From positions 1 through 10,895 of the forward strand of contig JAFDHS010000061.1 of NCBI GenBank assembly GCA_019308655.1: DNA of 10,895 nucleotides, given 5' to 3'. Below, piece after piece: positions 6,432 through 10,895 of the stretch (positions are counted from its first letter, which is position 1; each line of letters starts with the position of its first letter). Below the pieces are notes generated by a model. The model did no database searches. It was not told the DNA's origin and worked only from the letters and a program-made list of their open reading frames with translations. Source of the DNA: Deltaproteobacteria bacterium. GTDB lineage: Bacteria > Desulfobacterota > Desulfobacteria > Desulfobacterales > JAFDHS01. The position numbers and the translations under genes are program-made.

Positions 6432-7016
6432 ATGTCGATGGACCTGATTACAGGAAGAAAGACGACTCTTGCCAAAGCCAAGCTCATAGAGATCCTGGCA
6501 AGCATCCCATACCGCTCCTGGGAAATTCGTCAGTATGCGCGCATGACGCGATGTTACCGAGATCGGGAGTTGGTACGAGAGGCTCGCAGAATCATGAACT
6601 GGGGCCGCGAAGGTCAAGATAATGAGTTCTGGCATTTGCAGATTATCAACGAGAAGATGAAAGAGGATGGGATCAAAGACCCGTGGTATCTTTTTTCGCC
6701 TATCCCCTTTTTTGTGGTTGGCAGCTATGTTGTATTCACCCGCCTGATGGCATTCATAAACATTCGGAGAGCGTTTCTGTTCAATGCAGAATTCGAGGAC
6801 CATGCCGAACACGTGTATGCTCAATTTGTCGAAGATCATCCCGAATGGGAAGGTCAGTCAGTCAATAATGAAGAGCTAAAAAAGTACGGAGACTTGCCGA
6901 CTTGGGCGGATATGTTCAGACGTATTGGGTTGGATGAGCGCGACCACATGAACAAAAGCTTCGTATTCTGCGGTAAACCGGAATGTGTTGTGAAATACGA
7001 GGGCATGCCGGAGTAG
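6432..7016 (+). CDS. Alternative oxidase (AOX/PTOX) family diiron membrane protein
   Basis: AOX-family enzymes oxidise quinol and reduce O2 to water at the membrane surface without pumping protons. The 194-aa product shows the diiron pattern of the family: E20 in LIEILASIP (AOX has FLETVAAVP here), E65 and H68 in NEFWHL, E122 in FEDHAEHVYAQFVEDHPEW (compare PTOX FEKHA), and E169 and H172 in GLDERDHMNKS (ExxH). The hydrophobic stretch YLFSPIPFFVVGSYVVF (86-102) fits the interfacial helices. ATG 6432 is chosen because AAGG lies nine bases upstream; a TTG at 6411 would add seven residues. It is shorter than plant AOX because it lacks the N-terminal extension. It sits alone in an integron-like cassette in the cassette orientation. 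Family call is strong on ligand spacing; whether it accepts quinol is inference. Confidence 0.75.
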   Translation: MSMDLITGRKTTLAKAKLIEILASIPYRSWEIRQYARMTRCYRDRELVREARRIMNWGREGQDNEFWHLQIINEKMKEDGIKDPWYLFSPIPFFVVGSYVVFTRLMAFINIRRAFLFNAEFEDHAEHVYAQFVEDHPEWEGQSVNNEELKKYGDLPTWADMFRRIGLDERDHMNKSFVFCGKPECVVKYEGMPE

Positions 7017-7055
7017 CCGTGCATGATGCACTCTATACAACAGGTGACGGATTCT

Positions 7056-7108
7056 GTCCAACAAGACCAGTGGAGGATATTGCTGATAGGCGCGGCAAAT
7101 CCTCACCC
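7056..7108 (+). repeat. Left part of an attC site, right edge of the oxidase cassette
   Basis: The left core GTCCAAC (7056-7062) fits RYYYAAC. It is followed by a stem TGGAGGATATTGC pairing with GCAAATCCTCA. Pairing needs one G and one A on the 5' arm to be unpaired, like the extrahelical bases typical of attC. A right GTTRRRY core is absent. Confidence 0.45.
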
Positions 7109-7128
7109 ACAATCGTGCGAGACTGGGG

Positions 7129-7156
7129 TCAAACCTTGATTATTGACTAAGCAATT
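7129..7156 (+). repeat. 28-bp direct repeat, copy 2
   Basis: It is identical to 5727-5754 over 28 bases and lies directly after the disrupted attC site of the oxidase cassette. It may mark the end of an unrecognised small element. Confidence 0.8.
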
Positions 7157-7179
7157 TTTTATGTCACAGATCAAGACTG

Positions 7180-7205
7180 TAAGGGCGGTTCGCGAACCGC
7201 CCCTA
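7180..7205. repeat. Palindromic repeat, GGGCGGTTCGCGAACCGCCC type
   Basis: Positions 7183-7202 form a perfect 20-bp palindrome, with two further matched pairs outside one mismatch. It resembles dispersed repeats with GTAGGGGCGG...CCGCCCCTAC ends. It immediately precedes the ATPase scrap. Confidence 0.65.
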
Positions 7206-7241
7206 TGCAAACCGTCTCAACGGCGAGAAAGAACATAATGA

Positions 7242-7451
7242 CCCCTCGACTCTGTCGGGATTTTACGAAACAAGGTGATCCTGACAGGTATCGTCATTCA
7301 AATCGTTTTTTCCTGGGCGCTACGCTGCTTCCCGCCAATTCAAAAAATTCTGAGCACGGCTCCGGTAGCCAAAGAAATCCATTTTCTGGCCGGGTTCGGA
7401 ATTCTGTTGATCTTTGGAATGGAAAAAATCACCGTCATGATTTTTCAAAGT
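7242..7451 (+). pseudogene. C-terminal scrap of a P-type cation-transporting ATPase
   Basis: The frame reads SVGILRNKVILTGIVIQIVF, then CFPPIQKILSTAPVAKEIHF and GILLIFGMEKITV. This follows the last membrane hairpin of Ca2+/cation P-type ATPases (Cation_ATPase_C): an asparagine-led helix, a P-x-x-x-x-(I/L)-x-x-T-A-P loop, and a final helix ending with an E-K/R pair. It is closed upstream by TGA (7239-7241). No phosphorylation or nucleotide-binding domain is present, so it cannot pump. It lies exactly between two palindromic repeats, the second supplying the end of the frame. Confidence 0.5.
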
Positions 7452-7477
7452 AGAGACGCGATGCATCACGTCTCTAC
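7450..7477. repeat. 28-bp palindromic repeat, GTAGAGACG type
   Basis: GTAGAGACG (7450-7458) and CGTCTCTAC (7469-7477) are perfect complements, and the centre GATGCATC is itself a palindrome. It resembles dispersed GTAGAGACGCG...CGTCTCTAC repeats that I recall from other bacteria. Confidence 0.65.
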
Positions 7478-7659
7478 TGGAATTAACGTATAAAAAGCTT
7501 CCTGGATTATGGTCTTAAAACTTGCCGTTAGCAGAAATTATATGGTAAAATAGATTTTAATGGATAAATCCAAAACGCGGTGTGCTAATGAACCGATTCA
7601 CCTCAACTATCAGTGCAATCGAGAGAGTTAAAAGACAGATTATTAAAGGTCAAAAGTAG

Positions 7660-7720
7660 ACTTAACCCCTTTTCCCTTTTCCAGACGCTGGCGCGTGTTC
7701 CTCACCCGCGCACGTTGGGC
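7660..7720 (+). repeat. attC recombination site, left edge of the toxin-antitoxin cassette
   Basis: The left core ACTTAAC (7660-7666) fits RYYYAAC and the right core GTTGGGC (7714-7720) fits GTTRRRY. The inner stem GCGCG (7691-7695) and CGCGC (7707-7711) encloses TG...CA, with two unpaired C. The length of 61 bp is in the normal attC range. A tiny frame ends with TAG directly before the left core. Confidence 0.6.
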
Positions 7721-7750
7721 AAGCAAATACTATTTGGAGTAAATTGTGTT

Positions 7751-7939
7751 ATGAAGTACAAACTTGATATAAATGATAAAGATCAAGATGCAGACGAAGA
7801 ACGTCTTGCTACCTTAATAAAAAAAGCTGGCGAGGATGCTCGTGCACGAAAGAAAGAAGCGATGACTCGGCATTTTGAAAAGCTTCGTGCTGTAGTTGCT
7901 GAGGCGATATTACGCCAAGAACATTCTAAACCAGCATGA
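7751..7939 (+). CDS. Small charged protein, candidate antitoxin of the zeta-like kinase
   Basis: The 62-aa product (MKYKLDINDKDQDADEERLA, then ARARKKEAMTRHFEKLRAVV) is strongly charged and largely helical by composition, with no membrane segment. The ATG has GGAG (7736-7739) 11 bases upstream. Its TGA overlaps the next ATG as ATGA, so the two genes are translationally coupled. A small gene directly before a zeta-type kinase gene within one cassette suggests an antitoxin. I do not recognise it as an epsilon-type antitoxin or other named family, so the role is inferred from position only. Confidence 0.6.
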   Translation: MKYKLDINDKDQDADEERLATLIKKAGEDARARKKEAMTRHFEKLRAVVAEAILRQEHSKPA

Positions 7940-8535
7940 CAGAACTACAGAAACCAAGATTAATTGTAGTAGCTGGGCCAAATGGCTCTGGTAAAACGAC
8001 AATTACCGAAAAGCTGTTGCGACACGAATGGATGGAAGGTTGTACCTATATCAATCCGGATTTTATTGCACAGCAAGAGTTTGGTGATTGGAACTCTCCA
8101 GAAGCTGTAATCAAGGCGGCCAATCGTGCAAAGGAAATGCGGGAAGATTGTTTGGATAACAAAAAGAGCATAGCCTTTGAAACTGTATTTTCAACACGGG
8201 AAAAGGTAGAATTTGTACAGCGAGCCAAAACTATTGGATTTTTTGTCCGATTGTTTTTCGTTTGTACAAATGACCCTTCCATAAATGCACAAAGGGTGGC
8301 CTTGCGTGTTATGGAAGGTGGTCATGATGTACCGATTCCTAAAATTATTAATCGATATTATCGTTCGATTGCGAATTGTGTAGAAGTGATGCCGTGGGTT
8401 GATCGCACCTATTTTTATGATAATTCTGAACCGGATACTGATCCACGCCTGATGTTCAGGGCAAGCGATGGTAAAATAGCTAAAATTTATAAAGAGTTGG
8501 CTCCTTGGGCGAAAAATATTTCTGACGCGATGTGA
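7936..8535 (+). CDS. Zeta-toxin-like P-loop kinase (COG4185-type)
   Basis: The 199-aa protein has Walker A GPNGSGKTT (14-22), YINPDFIAQQEFG (38-50), SIAFETVFSTREKV (78-91), and an arginine-rich lid RVALRVMEGGHDVPIPKII with the RYYRS that follows (120-144). This is the order seen in zeta-toxin/predicted ABC-type ATPase proteins. Known zeta toxins phosphorylate UDP-N-acetylglucosamine and poison cell-wall synthesis. The COG4185 branch to which this looks closest is mostly uncharacterised. No Shine-Dalgarno sequence is visible; initiation likely follows termination of the 62-aa gene through the ATGA overlap. All key residues (K20, T21, D42, E82, R124) are present, so it looks intact. Confidence 0.78.
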   Translation: MTELQKPRLIVVAGPNGSGKTTITEKLLRHEWMEGCTYINPDFIAQQEFGDWNSPEAVIKAANRAKEMREDCLDNKKSIAFETVFSTREKVEFVQRAKTIGFFVRLFFVCTNDPSINAQRVALRVMEGGHDVPIPKIINRYYRSIANCVEVMPWVDRTYFYDNSEPDTDPRLMFRASDGKIAKIYKELAPWAKNISDAM

Positions 8536-8573
8536 GTAATTGCAAACTTGAACTGTTTGATTGAGACTGAAAT

Positions 8574-8600
8574 GCCCAACAAGGCGCTGCTTGTGTCAAG
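8574..8600 (+). repeat. Left part of an attC site, right edge of cassette 2
   Basis: GCCCAAC (8574-8580) is followed by AAGGCGCTGC, a common attC left arm. Then GCTTG, TGT, CAAGC forms a 5-bp hairpin (8588-8600). The complementary arm and GTTRRRY core do not follow, so the site is truncated here. Confidence 0.45.
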
Positions 8601-8615
8601 CTAAATCCGAAAGGA

Positions 8616-8637
8616 ATTGGGTCTGATTTCACCCAAT
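8616..8637. repeat. 7-bp hairpin at the cassette 2 breakpoint
   Basis: ATTGGGT (8616-8622) and ACCCAAT (8631-8637) enclose CTGATTTC. It lies where the right half of the attC should be and may be the end of another element. Confidence 0.4.
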
Positions 8638-8685
8638 AGTATCCCCCTTGTTGATAACCCACAATTGATGATTGAATATAAAACA

Positions 8686-9168
8686 ATGAAAATACGCAAA
8701 CTTACCTCTGAAAATTATGCCAAAGTTTCCGCCTTGTTGAGGCAGGCATTCCCTGGCAGCACTTATGAAGTGCAATTAGTTGAAAAGTTGCATAAGAATG
8801 ATAAAACAATGCATGAATGGGTGTGTATTCATACCAACAGGGTAATCGCCTATATCGCTTTTTCGAATGCCTATAACGGCTCTGATGTTTGTGGCTTGCA
8901 TTTGGCGCCGATGGCTGTGAAACCGGAGTTTCAAAAGCAGGGGATTGGCTCGGAGTTACTTCGCTTTGCCTTGAGGCAGGCTGTTATTAAGGAAAACACA
9001 ATTTTTGTTTTAGGTGATCCCATCTTTTATCAGAAGTTTGGATTTGATCTTTGTGCCACACCTATTTGCCCCTTTGATAAAAAAAATGCCCATTTTTTAA
9101 GTATCCGCAATAAAACAAATAGCCGGTTCACTGTGGGGTATGAATCGGAGTTTAACTTTGGTGCATAG
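8686..9168 (+). CDS. GNAT N-acetyltransferase, YhbS-like
   Basis: GNAT enzymes move an acetyl group from acetyl-CoA to an amine. The 160-aa protein has LAPMAVKPEFQKQGIGSELL (73-92), containing the acetyl-CoA loop Q83-K-Q-G-I-G88. A downstream VLGDPIFYQKFGFD is typical of the YhbS/COG3153 branch. The substrate cannot be read from sequence. ATG 8686 is chosen because MKIRKLTSEN is the usual family N-terminus. ATG 8668 and a TTG at 8617 are in frame, but 8617 lies inside the hairpin. No strong ribosome binding site is seen. It follows the broken cassette 2 attC, so it may once have been a third cassette gene, but no attC is visible after it. Confidence 0.85.
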   Translation: MKIRKLTSENYAKVSALLRQAFPGSTYEVQLVEKLHKNDKTMHEWVCIHTNRVIAYIAFSNAYNGSDVCGLHLAPMAVKPEFQKQGIGSELLRFALRQAVIKENTIFVLGDPIFYQKFGFDLCATPICPFDKKNAHFLSIRNKTNSRFTVGYESEFNFGA

Positions 9169-9239
9169 GTTTTTAAGGGCAGTGCGTATCTGTCTTTGAA
9201 AGAATGGCTTGTATGGGAAAATAGAGGAATGTTTTAAAT

Positions 9240-10145
9240 ATGCGTAAGTTAGCTTTTGGATACTCAACCAGGTGCAATATCAGGTGCGAGCACTGTGTGG
9301 CCACGGAAGATATTCCCGACAGCAGGAAGATGGATCATGATAAGGCAAAAGAGATTATTGTCGAGATGGCCCAGGCAGGTATCGGTGGCATAAGTTTTTC
9401 CGCCGGCGAACCGTTTCTGTATTTCAATGAAATTGCCGAGCTTGTGAAGCTGTGCAGACAAATCGGAATATATACGAGAATTGTTACCAATAGTTTTTGG
9501 GCAAAGACAGCAGAATCTTCCGACAGCCTTGTTTCCGAACTGAAAGAAAATGGGCTTTGCCAATTGAGATTGAGCTACTCACGGTGGCACCAGAAAAATG
9601 TAAACAGGAGCAATGTGTTGAATGCGGCACGCAGCTGCCAAAAGATCGGGTTGAACTATTTTATTTCATTTGTTACCGATTTTTCCAAAGAGGACGATCC
9701 GTATGAACAGTTTCTGCGGAATCATTGTCTCACGTTTTTTCCCGAACCAGTCATCTATGCAGGTCGTGCGGAGTCTTTCAAACGCCGGAGAATTCTGACG
9801 GATTATCAGGCAAACTGCTGCAACATGAACCCTTATCTTACTCCGGACCTTGACATGTACGCCTGTTGCGATGCGGGGAGCTATTTTCCGGAAACCAACT
9901 TTTTTTACCTCGGGAGCCTGAAAGACAATACTGTTGAACAGCTTTTTGTTAAAAGTGAAACAGACCGATTGTACAACCTCATCAGAACCATGGGGATAAC
10001 AAATATTGCATCCTTTGCCGGCATGAAAGCGCGCGAGATCATAACCTACAGTAAATGCGAGCTGTGCCGGAAACTGTTCAATTCCCCTGAAACTTTAACA
10101 CACCTGCGGGCTGAAGTGCCGCAACTGGAGGCCTGGAGCCGATAG
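9240..10145 (+). CDS. Radical SAM protein with SPASM-like C-terminus
   Basis: The 301-aa protein has the 4Fe-4S/SAM motif C12-x3-C16-x2-C19 in YSTRCNIRCEHCVA and a GGEP-like AGEP (55-58), so it should generate the 5'-deoxyadenosyl radical. The C-terminal part has cysteines at 193/194, 209/210, 273 and 276 (KCELC), plus LGSLKDNTVEQLF. These resemble a SPASM-type region that binds auxiliary Fe-S clusters and is common in peptide-modifying enzymes. The SYSRWH block (112-117) is another recognisable feature of the core barrel. The ATG has GAGG (9224-9227) 12 bases upstream. No precursor peptide or maturation partner is visible next to it, so the substrate is unknown. The GNAT gene ends 71 bases upstream in the same direction, but an operon is not shown. 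Confidence 0.85.
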   Translation: MRKLAFGYSTRCNIRCEHCVATEDIPDSRKMDHDKAKEIIVEMAQAGIGGISFSAGEPFLYFNEIAELVKLCRQIGIYTRIVTNSFWAKTAESSDSLVSELKENGLCQLRLSYSRWHQKNVNRSNVLNAARSCQKIGLNYFISFVTDFSKEDDPYEQFLRNHCLTFFPEPVIYAGRAESFKRRRILTDYQANCCNMNPYLTPDLDMYACCDAGSYFPETNFFYLGSLKDNTVEQLFVKSETDRLYNLIRTMGITNIASFAGMKAREIITYSKCELCRKLFNSPETLTHLRAEVPQLEAWSR

Positions 10146-10150
10146 TGACC

Positions 10151-10164
10151 CGGGCCTTGGCCCG
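10151..10164. repeat. GC-rich hairpin after the radical SAM gene
   Basis: CGGGCC, TT, GGCCCG forms a perfect 6-bp stem just after the stop codon. It lacks a T-run, so it is not a standard terminator but could pause transcription or stabilise the mRNA end. Confidence 0.45.
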
Positions 10165-10190
10165 TCTACGGCGTTACGTCCACCGGCACA

Positions 10191-10218
10191 TATAGACTTT
10201 CAGATCCGGAAGTCTATA
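10191..10218. repeat. 9-bp hairpin after the radical SAM gene
   Basis: TATAGACTT (10191-10199) and AAGTCTATA (10210-10218) enclose TCAGATCCGG. The stem is perfect and no T-run follows. It lies eight bases before the inverted-repeat element. Confidence 0.5.
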
Positions 10219-10226
10219 GCTCCAAT

Positions 10227-10453
10227 CCTTTCAAGGTAGTACTTCTATTATTTTAACTTTCTGTTATAAATAGAAATACTAACTAAATAGATCGAATCAT
10301 GTTGAATTTCAAGATTTTTTCGAGCCTGATATCTCAGGCCTCACCCTTGATCTATTTGCATCGATAACGATCTTTAAAAAAGGATTAAGAGATATGAAAA
10401 TATATATATATAATTACAGTTAGTTGATGCTAAAGTAGTACTACCTTGAAAGG
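10227..10453. mobile_element. MITE-like inverted-repeat element, 227 bp
   Basis: The ends CCTTTCAAGGTAGTACT (10227-10243) and AGTACTACCTTGAAAGG (10437-10453) are perfect 17-bp inverse complements. Nested inside are AAATAGATC (10285-10293) with GATCTATTT (10349-10357), and GCCTGA (10324-10329) with TCAGGC (10334-10339). The whole block could therefore fold into one long stem. It is AT-rich and has no ORF. A clear target duplication is not visible. Alternatives are a structured RNA leader of the EI24 gene or a dispersed repeat. The right end lies 13 bases before the EI24 start codon. Confidence 0.6.
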
Positions 10454-10466
10454 GCTGGAATCCCTT

Positions 10467-10895
10467 ATGTATCCATTTGTAAAAACTTTGAGTTCTCTGA
10501 AGAAGGCTGATCTTTTAGGATTAATGCTAACATGTGCTGTTTTGGCCCTTGTCGTTGTTTTGGGAGCAGTGGGACTGATAACTTGGATTACAGCACACCT
10601 GGTCAATATCCAAATGGGTTGGCTGGATACGCTTTTTAATTTTATAGTCAGTACTCTCACCGGTATAGGTGGCTGGTTCATGCTGCCTGCGCTTACCGTT
10701 CTTATTGCCGGAATGTTTCAGGAAAAAACGATTAACCGGGTCGAGCGTATTTATTATCTAAACTCCCTACGTAGTGAAGAACCTGAATTTTGGCCTGATG
10801 CATGCCATGATATTAAATTCACCTTGTGGGCATTGTTTCTCAATATATTGGTTTTGCCTCTATATTTGTTTGGTATAGGATTTGTTGTTTCTATT
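10467..10895 (+). CDS. EI24/CysZ-like membrane protein, C-terminus cut by the window edge
   Basis: The 143 visible residues include a hydrophobic helix at about 17-42 (LGLMLTCAVLALVVVLGAVG), then GWFMLPALTVLIAGMFQEKT (about 71-90) and FTLWALFLNILVLPLYLFG (about 118-136). The order LPALTVLIAGMFQEKTINRV, then a tyrosine-rich turn and ALFLNILVLPLYL, matches the EI24 domain family, which includes the sulfate permease CysZ. Whether this protein handles sulfate cannot be told. ATG 10467 has GGAA six bases upstream; AAAGGG from the element end is a second possible site. The frame is open to the last base. Confidence 0.75.
   Translation, partial: MYPFVKTLSSLKKADLLGLMLTCAVLALVVVLGAVGLITWITAHLVNIQMGWLDTLFNFIVSTLTGIGGWFMLPALTVLIAGMFQEKTINRVERIYYLNSLRSEEPEFWPDACHDIKFTLWALFLNILVLPLYLFGIGFVVSI

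Larger units (their letters stand above)
6356..7128 (+). mobile_element. Integron-type gene cassette 1 (oxidase), right boundary approximate
   Basis: The cassette starts at the G^TTGGAC exchange point and carries one + strand gene. It ends with a left core GTCCAAC (7056-7062), which is the exact complement of its own GTTGGAC, as expected when one cassette is opened from its circular form. The right part after the stem at 7072-7102 lacks a GTTRRRY box and runs into the second copy of the 28-bp repeat. That edge is therefore probably disrupted. Confidence 0.55.
7109..7659. other. Gene-poor stretch between the two cassettes
   Basis: It holds direct repeat copy 2, two palindromic repeats and the P-type ATPase scrap listed separately. 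It ends with a 23-codon frame (7588-7659, MNRFTSTISAIERVKRQIIK...) whose TAG abuts the next attC site. That frame could be the tail of a lost cassette gene but is too short to call. Confidence 0.45.
7715..8600 (+). mobile_element. Integron-type gene cassette 2 (toxin-antitoxin-like), right boundary approximate
   Basis: It begins at G^TTGGGC. It ends with a GCCCAAC left core (8574-8580) that exactly complements its own right core. It contains two overlapping + strand genes and little else, the typical layout of toxin-antitoxin cassettes in sedentary integrons. The final attC lacks a clear right half. Confidence 0.6.

Noticed and set aside
6290..6839. ORFs of 110 and 143 codons overlapping the oxidase gene
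   Set aside because: They are shadows of the oxidase frame and attC site; only the 194-codon frame has conserved diiron motifs.
7588..7659. 23-codon frame ending right before an attC left core
   Set aside because: Too short and without a recognisable family; mentioned only as a possible tail of a lost cassette gene.
1..10895. CRISPR array, tRNA genes, prophage structural genes
   Set aside because: No regularly spaced repeats, cloverleaf sequences or phage modules were seen on either strand.

Overview
The window looks like a chromosomal segment of a deltaproteobacterium (Desulfobacterota, probably a Desulfobacterales relative). This is inferred from moderate G+C, the gene mix and a long Alu-type SRP RNA; no rRNA or other decisive taxonomic marker is present.

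Left part (1-4706) is ordinary housekeeping sequence. A tilS gene on the minus strand runs off the left edge. Divergent from it lies a large signal recognition particle RNA gene (about 1394-1650) with a visible closing helix and T-run. A TraB/PrgY-type membrane protein gene follows. Convergent to that are purN, carrying an unusual internal insertion, and a PP2C-type protein phosphatase, both on the minus strand.

Middle part (about 4707-8640) is an accessory patchwork. Upstream of the phosphatase is the cut-off tail of a lost gene. Next comes a 71-codon small gene split by a 269-bp MITE-like element with matching 6-bp target duplications, then a 3'-terminal scrap of a group II intron. Four palindromic repeats, a 28-bp direct repeat, and scraps of a possible YhcG nuclease and of a P-type cation ATPase follow. 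Embedded in this are two integron-type gene cassettes without an integrase in the window, i.e. a probable CALIN. One carries an alternative-oxidase-family diiron protein; its left core GTTGGAC matches its right core GTCCAAC. The other carries a coupled small ORF plus zeta-toxin-like kinase gene; its cores are GTTGGGC and GCCCAAC. The cassette array appears broken, because two of the attC sites lack a recognisable right half.

Right part (8641-10895) holds a YhbS-like GNAT acetyltransferase, a radical SAM protein with a SPASM-like cysteine-rich C-terminus, and several hairpins. A 227-bp inverted-repeat element then sits directly in front of an EI24/CysZ-like membrane protein gene that runs off the right edge.

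The main new-biology leads are the terminal oxidase in a cassette, the probable toxin-antitoxin cassette with an unrecognised partner, and the two MITE-like elements.
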